This document shows positions 51,801-59,672 of a stretch of 64,000 nt of DNA, piece after piece. The stretch spans positions 1-64,000 of the forward strand of contig NZ_MDGL01000035.1 in NCBI RefSeq assembly GCF_002742265.1, written 5' to 3'. This stretch comes from Maribacter sp. 4G9. Its GTDB lineage: Bacteria > Bacteroidota > Bacteroidia > Flavobacteriales > Flavobacteriaceae. Under the pieces are notes generated by a model, which made no database searches, was not told the DNA's origin, and saw only the letters and a list, made by a program, of their open reading frames with translations. Each line of letters starts with the position of its first letter. Position 1 is the first letter of the stretch. The translations under genes were made by a program, and so were the position numbers.

Positions 51801-52271
51801 ATGAAAACAGCAACACTAATTTTTTTGACGATCGGGTTGTTTGCCTTAACCGGTTGCAACCAGAAAACTGACGTTAACGCAATGCTCGACAACTCCGAAA
51901 CAAGGAGTGAGATTTTTGGTGCCATTGCGAACAATCACACATACATGACCGGCTTTATGGAAAACATGCAAGAGAGCGATCATGCAATGCAAATGATGCA
52001 GGGCAACCATAAAATGATGGGCGGCATGATGAAAGGCGATGGCATGCAAATGATGATGAAAGACAGTACTATGATGAAGAACATGATGCAATCCATGATG
52101 AAAGATGGAAAGATGATGGGCAACATGATGAAAATGATGCATGAAAAAGGCATGATGAGCGAGGATTGTATGGAGTCTTGCAAAAACATGATGGCCGAGG
52201 AAGGATTGGACATTATCGAGCAGGGCGAAATGGAATTGAGCAAGAGCCAAAGTCATGGTGATCATCATTAA
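51801..52271 (+). CDS. Met-rich metal-binding lipoprotein
   Basis: A 156-residue protein with lipobox LTGC (Cys19), then a Met-rich body with repeated MMKDG/MMKNMM units (about 35 methionines between residues 50 and 135), two cysteines in EDCMESCKNMM and a His tail (SHGDHH). Met clusters bind Cu(I)/Ag(I) selectively. It starts the second copper cluster (51801-56401). The first part (NNHTYMTGFMENMQESDHAM) resembles the frame at 54334-54780, which has lost function. No similarity to CusF-type folds is visible. Confidence 0.8.
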   Translation: MKTATLIFLTIGLFALTGCNQKTDVNAMLDNSETRSEIFGAIANNHTYMTGFMENMQESDHAMQMMQGNHKMMGGMMKGDGMQMMMKDSTMMKNMMQSMMKDGKMMGNMMKMMHEKGMMSEDCMESCKNMMAEEGLDIIEQGEMELSKSQSHGDHH

Positions 52272-52303
52272 CACAATAAAGTTTAACGCAAATACAGGAA
52301 AAC

Positions 52304-52573
52304 ATGAAAAGTCATTGGATATGGATGGTTATCGGTTGTGGGCTGCCCCTACTACTGATATTTTTCGCCCCGGCGTTGGGGATCACAGGGTATAACGGGC
52401 TTTTTGCCTTTATCATCCTGATGTTCGTATTGCATCTATTTATGCCTCATGGCTCACATGGTCGCAATAGGCATAACCATGGCGGCCATAGCGATAAAAA
52501 GCACGGAGAAAGTAAAGAGGAAGTGCTAGATGTTGAGGACAAAAAAGGGCATGAAGGCCATCGACACCATTAA
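52304..52573 (+). CDS. Small membrane protein with His-rich tail
   Basis: An 89-residue protein with two hydrophobic helices (about 4-22 and 32-48) and a His-rich end (HGSHGRNRHNHGG, GHEGHRHH) with about 14 histidines. The order resembles DUF2933-type small proteins that accompany copper and heavy-metal genes. The tail probably binds Cu or Zn on the cytoplasmic or periplasmic side; the topology is unclear. It lies 32 bases after the Met-rich lipoprotein gene and 20 bases before the HMA gene. Confidence 0.7.
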   Translation: MKSHWIWMVIGCGLPLLLIFFAPALGITGYNGLFAFIILMFVLHLFMPHGSHGRNRHNHGGHSDKKHGESKEEVLDVEDKKGHEGHRHH

Positions 52574-52593
52574 ATAACACTAAAAGTTGGACA

Positions 52594-52809
52594 ATGAAAC
52601 GCAAATTTCAAATCGAAGGAATAAGCTGTGGCGGATGTGTGACAAGGGTCAAAAGAGCTTTGGAGGAACATCCGGCGGTAGAGAAAACACAGATTTTCTT
52701 GCAGCCAAAAGGTGCAACGATTATCAGCATGAAGGAAGAACTTTCAGTAGATGAGTTACAAGAACAACTCAACGAACTTGAAGGCTATACCATAACAGAA
52801 ATCAATTAA
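52594..52809 (+). CDS. Small HMA metal chaperone
   Basis: A 71-residue HMA protein with ISCGGCVTRVKRALEEHP (Cys pair near 12-15), no signal peptide, so cytoplasmic. The CGGC variant is shared with the 70-residue protein beside CopA (919-1131). It has no ATPase gene next to it, and may serve CopA or the regulator. It lies between the His-tailed membrane protein and SHOCT genes. Confidence 0.88.
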   Translation: MKRKFQIEGISCGGCVTRVKRALEEHPAVEKTQIFLQPKGATIISMKEELSVDELQEQLNELEGYTITEIN

Positions 52810-52836
52810 AATTACAATAATCTTAAATCTAACAGT

Positions 52837-53049
52837 ATGTTTTATAGAGACGGAGTTTTTTGGGGCATGCACCTTATATGGTGGGCCATATGGTTTGTAT
52901 TGCTGGGCTGGATTTTCTTTGCCCCGTCCAGTTCATCCTATGATGAAATTGAAGACGATGACCCACTCACATCACTCAAAAGGCGGTTTGCCAAAGGAGA
53001 GATTACCAAGAGTGAATATGAAGAATCAAAGAAGCTTTTAAAAATGTAA
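52837..53049 (+). CDS. Small membrane protein with SHOCT domain
   Basis: A 70-residue protein: GMHLIWWAIWFVLLGWIFF is one membrane helix (about 10-28), followed by a charged linker and SHOCT (LTSLKRRFAKGEITKSEYEE). It is very close to the 53995-54210 protein, and one DUF3347 gene lies between. The GMHxIWWxxWF string is conserved in both. The role is unknown; a helper for copper proteins is plausible from its repeated presence in these clusters. Confidence 0.85.
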   Translation: MFYRDGVFWGMHLIWWAIWFVLLGWIFFAPSSSSYDEIEDDDPLTSLKRRFAKGEITKSEYEESKKLLKM

Positions 53050-53060
53050 AGAACAAGAAA

Positions 53061-53876
53061 ATGAAAAAACATATAATTATGAGCCTTGTATTCCTGACAG
53101 GAATTCTGCTCGCATCACAATCTGTATCTGCACAGGCAAGCGATAAGACTAAACGACAGTTGTATATCAACGCGCAAGGGGAAGTCTCTGACCGTGGTAT
53201 GAAGCTCGGCTATATAAGCAAGGAGGATATTATCTTTAATAACAAGGGAAAGAAGCTCGGCTTCATTAAAAACGGGAAAGTATATGATGCGGAGGGCAAT
53301 TCAATGGGAAAGGCAAAAAAGGAAGGTCGATATTATAACGATAGCGGTGAGTTCGTGCTATATGTTGAAGGGAACGATGAAAAATGTAAAATTCTTGATC
53401 CCAAAGGCCATTCCTTGGGCTATATACATAAAAACTACAAACTCCATGCCTGCGCGGTACACTGTTTTTTCAAGGAGAATAAGATTGAAGAGGACACGGA
53501 TGCAATATTGGCCGGGTATATGAACATCGAAAATGCCCTGGTCGATGATAACAGTGGGTCCGCAAGCGAAGCGGCAGCACAACTTTTAAATGACGCTACT
53601 GCCTTGAACGAGACCCATATGAAAAAGACTTTGGAGGAGTTGTCCAAGGCCTCTGATCTTAACGAACAGCGAGAGCACTTTGCGACTTTGTCCAAAGAAC
53701 TGTACACAATTTTCAAGGAAATCAGTTTAGGGGGGGAAACACTGTATTGGAACCATTGTCCCATGGCCATGGAAGGGAAAGGGGCAAATTGGCTAAGCTT
53801 GAGCGAAAAAATCAACAATCCCTATATGGGCCAAAGGATGCCCAGTTGCGGTTCGGTAAAAGAGACCTTAAAATAG
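53061..53876 (+). CDS. DUF3347 protein with N-terminal beta-repeat module
   Basis: A 271-residue exported protein (signal to about SAQA25). Residues 30-145 are a run of short repeats with LGYI/LGFI (KLGYISKEDI, KLGFIKNGKV, SLGYIHKNYK), which look like stacked beta hairpins. A DUF3347 domain follows with HCPMAMEGKGANWLSL, INNPYMG and MPSCG. This repeat-DUF3347 combination differs from the other four DUF3347 proteins here. The CxxxHC (HACAVHCFF) in the joining segment adds possible ligands. It lies between two SHOCT genes on one strand. Confidence 0.82.
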   Translation: MKKHIIMSLVFLTGILLASQSVSAQASDKTKRQLYINAQGEVSDRGMKLGYISKEDIIFNNKGKKLGFIKNGKVYDAEGNSMGKAKKEGRYYNDSGEFVLYVEGNDEKCKILDPKGHSLGYIHKNYKLHACAVHCFFKENKIEEDTDAILAGYMNIENALVDDNSGSASEAAAQLLNDATALNETHMKKTLEELSKASDLNEQREHFATLSKELYTIFKEISLGGETLYWNHCPMAMEGKGANWLSLSEKINNPYMGQRMPSCGSVKETLK

Positions 53877-53994
53877 GCCTATATCAAACAGGACTAATAT
53901 CACGGCATCCATTAAAAAATCAATTTGGGATGAAGTCGATACATCAACAGAATTTTTTTAAACAAATAAGTCTAATCTTTTAAAACTGAAAACT

Positions 53995-54210
53995 ATGCAT
54001 TTTTTTGACGGACATTACGGCGGTATGCACTTCATCTGGTGGATCGTATGGTTCATCCTATTGATCTGGATCTTTTTTGTGCCCTACGACCTTCCCTATG
54101 CCAAAAACAGAAAAGAAGACCCACTACGCATTCTTAAAAAGCGATTTGCAAAAGGAGAGATCACGAAAGAAGAATACGAGGAATCAAAGAAACTTTTAAA
54201 ATCTGAATAA
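53995..54210 (+). CDS. Small membrane protein with SHOCT domain
   Basis: A 71-residue protein: a His-containing start (MHFFDGHYGGMHF), a membrane helix (about 15-33, WWIVWFILLIWIFF) and SHOCT (LRILKKRFAKGEITKEEYEE). It is a sister of 52837-53049 and clearly from a recent duplication. It is preceded by 118 bases and followed by 123 bases without a gene; the latter contains CGCGGCAAGCC/CGAGGCAAGCC as a short direct repeat and the palindrome CTCGATTATCGAG (54292-54304). Confidence 0.85.
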   Translation: MHFFDGHYGGMHFIWWIVWFILLIWIFFVPYDLPYAKNRKEDPLRILKKRFAKGEITKEEYEESKKLLKSE

Positions 54211-54333
54211 GGAGTAAACTACTTCGCGGCAAGCCCACGGGGCATTAAATGGAAAAAAATGGATTCGAGGCAAGCCTTGGAACATCTAAATCTCGATTAT
54301 CGAGTAAAATTTTAACACTTAAAGCAAAATGAA

Positions 54334-54780
54334 ATGAAAACAACGATCAAAATGGCAGTAGGTCTGGTACTGGCCACTTTTATACTATCGGCCTGTTCAC
54401 AAAAATAAGAGAGCGCCATAAAGGACAGACTCAAGAATCCGTCCCAACAAGAGTAGGTTTTGACTTTGATGACCGAAGACCATGAACTAGGCAAAAAATA
54501 CATCACAAAAATGATGGATAGCGACCATGCCACGGGGATGATGGTAGATGAATTGGTCAAAGCAGCGGCAAACGATACCATACTTGCCGGGAAACTTAGC
54601 GATATGATAACAAGATACCCGGACCTGATGTTGCTTACCACCCACCATTTTATGCCGGTCATTGCCGCTGACGGACATTTGAGCGACACTTTTTGCGACC
54701 ATACTTTGGAGCATGAAAATTTGGCTAAGGCCATGCATGAAAAGATGGAGTACAAAAAGAGCTTAGAGTTAAACCACTAG
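54334..54780 (+). pseudogene. Lipoprotein gene with two in-frame nonsense codons
   Basis: From ATG 54334 the frame encodes a lipoprotein start (MKTTIKMAVGLVLATFILSA then CSQK). TAA (54406) follows, then ESAIKDRLKNPSQQE, then TAG (54454), and it continues without stops to 54780: VLTLMTEDHELGKKYITKMM, MITRYPDLMLLTTHHFMPVI and the end. The frame is uninterrupted apart from the two stops. The TAG probably replaces CAG. The downstream 106 residues alone would start at ATG 54460. It resembles the Met-rich lipoprotein at 51801-52271 in the SDHAxxM part. Silenced function, unless read-through occurs. Confidence 0.75.
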
Positions 54781-54841
54781 TTACAATCCTAGTTCGGTAC
54801 GGAATGAATTTACAAGAATAATTAACGTAAAAAAAACAATC

Positions 54842-55117
54842 ATGAATCGATTAAATGTAAAAAAATTTGGATTTGCCATGGGCCTAACAGGAGCTATAAT
54901 CTATGCAGGCTGCATGATTGTATTGGCCACTGCGGGTCAGGAAGGAAGTATAACGTTTTTCAACAGTCTATTGCACGGTCTGGACACTACTAGTATAATA
55001 AGGATGGACGTGCCTGTTTGGGAAGCCCTAATCGGCATTGTACAGACCTTTATAATCGCATGGCTTACAGGTGCCCTGATCGCGGCATTTTACAATGCGC
55101 AACTAAAAAGAAGATAG
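54842..55117 (+). CDS. DUF5676 small membrane protein
   Basis: A 91-residue protein with two membrane helices (about 11-31 and 62-82). The string LNVKKFGFAMGLTGAIIYAG and a FFNSLLHGLD segment match the DUF5676 family, often found near copper/multicopper-oxidase genes. It has one Cys (AGC) in the first helix. It lies 9 bases before the multicopper oxidase gene and is probably co-transcribed with it. Function unknown. Confidence 0.8.
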   Translation: MNRLNVKKFGFAMGLTGAIIYAGCMIVLATAGQEGSITFFNSLLHGLDTTSIIRMDVPVWEALIGIVQTFIIAWLTGALIAAFYNAQLKRR

Positions 55118-55126
55118 ACGAAAACT

Positions 55127-56401
55127 ATGGATAGAAGAGATTTTTTGGGAACCGGAGCAGTTTCAACAGCAGGAATGTTATTTTTCCCCGGTAATTTGCT
55201 GGCGAGCGAAGCCAAAATAGATAATCAGACAAGGCTTGTGCAGCCTTTGCGATATAAAAGAGATGGTGAATGGAAAGAATTTGAACTATACATAGATCTT
55301 CATACACACGAGCCTGCACCAGGATATAAATACCACACCTTGGCTTTTAATGATATGATTCCTGGACCAGAAATCAGAGTCAATGCTGGTGATAAAGTAA
55401 GGGTAAAATTCATTAACAAAACAGATTTAAATCATACGATTCATTGGCACGGTATTTTTGTGCCATGGCGTATGGATGGTGTCCCCTTTGTTACACAACT
55501 TCCTGTAATGCCAAAAAATGAATTTATTTATGAATTTGTGGCAGAACCCGAAGGGACACATTTTTACCATTGCCATTGGGGAACACTAATGCATATGCAA
55601 GCTGGTATGTTTGGTAGTTTAATAGTAGAAAACCCAAAAGACCCTATAAAAGAAAAGTTTCCATATGAAAGAGAATACACCTTGGTTTATTCGGCTCACG
55701 ATACCAATTACATCCGTGAAGAAATGAACGGAATGTTAGAAAGAATGAAGCAACGGAGTTATTTAATGAAGCAAGGTCGGTTTACTAGTGAACAGTGGGG
55801 TGTTTTTGATAACAAAGAACAGTTTCTCGCGAGTATGGAGAATGGGTATCAACCACCTTATGTTACGAATAGAAGGTCTAATGCAGAGCTGCCACAAGCC
55901 AACTGGTTTACTGTAAATGGAAAATCATACCCTTCAACACCATACTTGTTTATAAAGTCAGGTGAAAATATTAGGGTTAGGCTAATCAATGCAGGGGCAG
56001 AAACACATCATTTGCATTTACACGGACACGATTTTTGGATGGTAGCTGATGATGGAGTCCCACTTGAGCATCCTTGGAAAAGAAATACTGTGCCGCTTAC
56101 ACCAGGAAAAACTTTCGATGTCATAATAGAAGGTAGTAATAGAGGTATCTGGACATTCCACGACCACGACACGCGTAAAGTGACCAATAACGGTTTGTAT
56201 CCAGGCGGAAATCTGTTGGCATTAGTATATGAAGACTTACCAGCTGATGAGTTGATTATTTCAAAACATTCAGGAAATCCAATGTACAATCCAAATGCAG
56301 GTATGGGAGATATGAAAGGAATGGAAAATGAAAAAATGGGTAATATGAACAAAATGATGTTTGGAGAAGATAAACTTCCAAAAATCGCTCTTGATGAATA
56401 A
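55127..56401 (+). CDS. Two-domain multicopper oxidase, Tat-type start
   Basis: A 424-residue oxidase. MDRRDFLGTGAVSTAG contains the twin Arg of a Tat signal, so it is exported folded. Domain 1 has TIHWHGIF (about 106-112) and HFYHCHWGTLMHMQAGM (about 144-160) with the type 1 copper Cys. Domain 2 has HLHLHGHDFW (about 294-303) and TFHDHD (about 345), where the usual Cys is missing. So T1 copper is only in domain 1, the reduced two-domain type. A Met-rich tail (GMGDMKGMENEKMGNMNKMM) suggests Cu(I) as substrate. It shares this family with, but is much shorter than, 22549-24933. Confidence 0.88.
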   Translation: MDRRDFLGTGAVSTAGMLFFPGNLLASEAKIDNQTRLVQPLRYKRDGEWKEFELYIDLHTHEPAPGYKYHTLAFNDMIPGPEIRVNAGDKVRVKFINKTDLNHTIHWHGIFVPWRMDGVPFVTQLPVMPKNEFIYEFVAEPEGTHFYHCHWGTLMHMQAGMFGSLIVENPKDPIKEKFPYEREYTLVYSAHDTNYIREEMNGMLERMKQRSYLMKQGRFTSEQWGVFDNKEQFLASMENGYQPPYVTNRRSNAELPQANWFTVNGKSYPSTPYLFIKSGENIRVRLINAGAETHHLHLHGHDFWMVADDGVPLEHPWKRNTVPLTPGKTFDVIIEGSNRGIWTFHDHDTRKVTNNGLYPGGNLLALVYEDLPADELIISKHSGNPMYNPNAGMGDMKGMENEKMGNMNKMMFGEDKLPKIALDE

Positions 56402-56418
56402 TTCATAAAACAGTTAAA

Positions 56419-57573
56419 ATGAAAAAACTCATATATCTAACCCTATTCATTACAGGGCTTGTTAATGCACAAATAACACCAGAATTTGAAATCGGAGCCA
56501 AAGGCGTTTTCTCTGGGAATTTAAACTTTAATTCCGAAGAGTCCAATGCAGTTACAGATTTCTCTGATACCCAATTGTTAATGGGGCTTAGTCAAAAGCT
56601 TTATAACAACTGGAGAGCACAATTTGTTTTGGGACTTCAATTTCCTGATGCCAATTCAAATTTGGGCGAGGTCTTTTACAATAATATTTTTATGAAATTG
56701 GAAGACCAAACCAATGTTATTAAAGTAGGACGTACACTTGCACAGACCAATTTAAATGAATTTCCAACCCTACGTGACGATGATGCACAACAGTTTGTCT
56801 ATGCGCTTAATCCTTTCTCTAATGGAGTAAATACAGAACGTGACCAATATGCCAATGTGTTGGATTATACACATATATTCAAACAACGCTTTTTTGTTTC
56901 AATACACGGTGAAAACTTCTACGATAGTTTAGAGCCTGACGATTTTAGGTTAAACTCTATGGGGTTATCGTTGGTATACAGAGTACCAGAAAGTCAAAGG
57001 TGGAATAGAAATATCGTGCAACAAATTGGGTTGAGTTACAACAATTATTTCACTGATAGACCAGGCTATTCTAATGATTTTGATTCTTCGGTCAAAAACT
57101 TACTCTTTAGTACGATACTAAATTTAAAGCCAGACCCAATAGATTTTGTGGATTTTAAATTTCAAGCTATTCAAAACTTTGGATGGGACGAAATAACGGA
57201 GCTTAATGACTATTTCGACTATACAAGAACGCAGTCAACATCTCTCTTTGGCACCTTTAGATTTTTGAAACAAAAACTAGAACGCCCGCATTATCAAATT
57301 TCTATTGGCGGTGGATATAAATCTTTGGGCAATCTGTCTACTGATTCAGACCAATTAATATTTATAACAAACGGGTTTTATCGAATGGGCCAGAATTTTG
57401 ATATTGGATTTCAGTATCGCTATACTGAAAATGCAGGTTTTACCCAAAACTTATTTGGGAAGAATGAGCACCGTTTTCAATTGGCATTGGTTTATTCTTT
57501 TAGTCAAATATTCAATAAGCAGTTTGGTGACCGTGAAGACTTATTAAACCTAGAACACAATTATATCAAATAA
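56419..57573 (+). CDS. Outer-membrane beta-barrel protein
   Basis: A 384-residue protein with signal peptide (to about NAQ18) and alternating beta strands (FEIGAKGVFSGNLNFN, QLLMGLSQKLYNNWRAQFVL, LGLQFPDANSN). It resembles a porin, with no clear family. The final strand (HRFQLALVYSFSQIF) is followed by an unusual 20-residue end, so it may not close with a terminal Phe. It lies 17 bases after the two-domain oxidase gene. A copper-gene partner role is possible, in the way PcoB pairs with PcoA. Confidence 0.65.
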   Translation: MKKLIYLTLFITGLVNAQITPEFEIGAKGVFSGNLNFNSEESNAVTDFSDTQLLMGLSQKLYNNWRAQFVLGLQFPDANSNLGEVFYNNIFMKLEDQTNVIKVGRTLAQTNLNEFPTLRDDDAQQFVYALNPFSNGVNTERDQYANVLDYTHIFKQRFFVSIHGENFYDSLEPDDFRLNSMGLSLVYRVPESQRWNRNIVQQIGLSYNNYFTDRPGYSNDFDSSVKNLLFSTILNLKPDPIDFVDFKFQAIQNFGWDEITELNDYFDYTRTQSTSLFGTFRFLKQKLERPHYQISIGGGYKSLGNLSTDSDQLIFITNGFYRMGQNFDIGFQYRYTENAGFTQNLFGKNEHRFQLALVYSFSQIFNKQFGDREDLLNLEHNYIK

Positions 57574-57579
57574 AAGTTA

Positions 57580-58374
57580 GTGACCTATACCACGCAACAT
57601 ATTAAAACAATAATTGTTCAAATAGTGATTTGGGCAGGCATTTTCTATTTCTTGGTACACCCTTTTACAATGGTCCTCTATTGGTTTGAGTATAGCAATA
57701 CAGCATTTTCATTTCCTTTGTTTCAAGACGTTTTAAAAACTCGTTTTTTAGAATCTTTCACTTTCGATATGCGGGGAATGGGTATTCTACTCATGCTTTT
57801 AGGAAGTTTTCTGGGTATAATCTCAGGTCTGTTTTTCATAACGATTAAACAAAAGAATAAGCTCATCGGCACACAACAACGATTACTTGTTCGTGATATT
57901 GAGGCATTGATACAAGCTGGTGAAAATGAAAAGGTGGAATTCAAGTCTTCCATACGCTATGACTATTATCGCAAAGCAACCAACCGCGACCTAGAAAAGG
58001 TTATCGCTAAAACCATTACAGGTTTTATGAATGCAAATGGTGGAAAATTAATTATTGGTATAGATGATGATGGAAATGTTTTAGGATTAGAAAACGATTT
58101 CAAGACCCTTAAACACAAAAACAGGGATGGTTATGAGCGAGAAGTTTTCAGAATCATTTCTACTCAATTAGGCCATGAGGCTTGTTTCAGCAATCATATT
58201 TCATTCTACAGCTTAAATGAAAAAGATGTGTGTTTGGTAGACATCGAACCTTCTGAAAAACCTATTTACGTTAACGATACCGAAAATACCACCTTTTATG
58301 TTAGAACTGGCAATGCCACATATCCATTGACGGTCAAGGAAACTGTAGATTTTTTAAAAACAAAAAAAACCTAA
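57580..58374 (+). CDS. Membrane-anchored AlbA_2 (Schlafen-like) domain protein
   Basis: A 264-residue protein starting at GTG 57580. Two N-terminal membrane helices (about 11-35 and 65-88) precede a cytoplasmic AlbA_2 domain (about 108-260): ENEKVEFKSSIRYDYY, IAKTITGFMNANGGKLIIGI and DDDGNVLGLE. AlbA_2 domains bind nucleic acid or nucleotide, and are common in defence and regulatory proteins. Membrane attachment is less usual. It overlaps none of its neighbours and lies 6 bases after the barrel gene. No helicase or nuclease partner is visible. Confidence 0.8.
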   Translation: MTYTTQHIKTIIVQIVIWAGIFYFLVHPFTMVLYWFEYSNTAFSFPLFQDVLKTRFLESFTFDMRGMGILLMLLGSFLGIISGLFFITIKQKNKLIGTQQRLLVRDIEALIQAGENEKVEFKSSIRYDYYRKATNRDLEKVIAKTITGFMNANGGKLIIGIDDDGNVLGLENDFKTLKHKNRDGYEREVFRIISTQLGHEACFSNHISFYSLNEKDVCLVDIEPSEKPIYVNDTENTTFYVRTGNATYPLTVKETVDFLKTKKT

Positions 58375-58378
58375 AGCT

Positions 58379-59083
58379 ATGCAATATGTCTGGTTCATAT
58401 GGTCTCTTATCATCCTCGCCCTTTGGGCGGTAATCTATCTATTTAAAAAGGATACTAGGAAAGAAATGCTCAAAATGAGTTGGATCACCATGCCCTTTGG
58501 CCTTACGGAACCCTTGTTCGTGCCCGAGTATTGGTTCCCTCCTTCCCTTTTCGACCTAGCGCAAAATACTGGTTTTGATATAGAGAGCCTTATCTTCTCC
58601 TTTGCCATCGGCGGCATTGGAACGGTGCTTTACAACCTTATTTTTAAGAAGGCATTTGTTGAAATGCCGCATTCGGAAAGAAGCCACCGGAGGCATTCAC
58701 TCCACGTTTACATTCTTTTTGTTCCTGTTCTGATTTTTGCGGCACTAAGCCTTTTTACAGGTCTTAATCATATTTATTGTGGGGTCATCGCCTTGTTTTT
58801 CGGAGGACTGGCAACCCTATACTGCCGCCCCGATCTAAAGGGTAAAATCTGGGTCGGTGGTATGCTGTTTACAGTGCTATACTTTATCTATTTCGGAAGT
58901 ATCCTTCCGTTTTACCCCCAATATGTGGAGCTGTACTGGAATCTGGAAAATCTAACGCATATTCTTGTTCTGGGCATCCCCATTGAAGAACTTTTATTCG
59001 CCTTCACTTTTGGGATGTACTGGTCAGGACTATATGAGCACCTCTATTGGAGAAAAGTAATGAAACCGATAACCATTGATTAA
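58379..59083 (+). CDS. Lycopene-cyclase-domain membrane protein
   Basis: A 234-residue protein with about seven membrane helices, containing PFGLTEPLFVPEYWFPP near the start and GIPIEELLFAFTFGMYWSG near the end. These two blocks are the catalytic-type motifs of the CrtYcd/heterodimeric lycopene cyclase family (PEYWxPxS and PxEE). Here both halves are in a single 234-residue protein. No other carotenoid genes are near, so its substrate is uncertain, and it may have another role. It lies 4 bases after the AlbA_2 gene and is more GC-rich by eye. Confidence 0.72.
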   Translation: MQYVWFIWSLIILALWAVIYLFKKDTRKEMLKMSWITMPFGLTEPLFVPEYWFPPSLFDLAQNTGFDIESLIFSFAIGGIGTVLYNLIFKKAFVEMPHSERSHRRHSLHVYILFVPVLIFAALSLFTGLNHIYCGVIALFFGGLATLYCRPDLKGKIWVGGMLFTVLYFIYFGSILPFYPQYVELYWNLENLTHILVLGIPIEELLFAFTFGMYWSGLYEHLYWRKVMKPITID

Positions 59084-59129
59084 TGGTTATTTAATACGAA
59101 CATTAAGTATCACTTATAAATAAAATGTC

Positions 59130-59600
59130 ATGAAAATACTATTAGCAATAGATGGATCGGAATACAGCAATACAGCGGTGGAAGAACTTTCGAGAATGCC
59201 GTTCCCGTCCAATACCGAAGTACGTATCATCTCAGTTTTCGAGAATCCGTTATTGACCGCTCCGGGCGCCGTTCCAATGGGAGGCACTCTTGGCAACTAT
59301 TATGAAGAAGCCGTGTCAAACGCAAAAAAAATGGCAGAAGACATCGTGCAGAATGCCAGTCAGGTATTGCAAAAGAAAAACGCCGATGTATCCGTTACGA
59401 CGGATGTTGTGAACGGCCTTCCAAAAATCACGATTCTGGAAAAGGCCGAGGCTATGGGTGCGGAACTGATCGTGGTCGGGTCACATGGCCATGGTGCGTT
59501 CAAACGTTTCCTACTGGGCTCGGTTTCCCAGTCCATCTCCGCACATGCGAACTGTTCTGTATTAATAGTTCGAAGGCCCGATGCAAAAGAAAAAAGGTAA
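59130..59600 (+). CDS. Universal stress protein, UspA-type
   Basis: A 156-residue single-domain Usp: MKILLAIDGSEYSN start, VGSHGHGAFKRFLLGSVSQS near 120-140 with the GxxGxxxxxxxxxG(S/T) nucleotide-binding signature, followed by SVLIVRRP. It should bind ATP and dimerise. It lies between lycopene-cyclase-like and NADH dehydrogenase genes. It often appears with stress, anaerobic or energy genes. Confidence 0.93.
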   Translation: MKILLAIDGSEYSNTAVEELSRMPFPSNTEVRIISVFENPLLTAPGAVPMGGTLGNYYEEAVSNAKKMAEDIVQNASQVLQKKNADVSVTTDVVNGLPKITILEKAEAMGAELIVVGSHGHGAFKRFLLGSVSQSISAHANCSVLIVRRPDAKEKR

Positions 59601-59672
59601 TTCGCTTCAACCTCAGCGAAAAAAAATGAAGGAAGAGTTGGTTTGAAAAATATAGATACGTTGAACACTACT

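Noticed and set aside
53747-53983. Frame at the end of the DUF3347 gene, running into the spacer before the SHOCT gene
   Set aside because: Mostly a shifted copy of the DUF3347 coding sequence; no promoter, no recognisable domain.
18675-54456. Idea that in-frame TAG/TAA codons mean an alternative genetic code or stop read-through
   Set aside because: TAA, TAG and TGA all end other clear genes in the window at sensible places; mutation or sequencing error is simpler.
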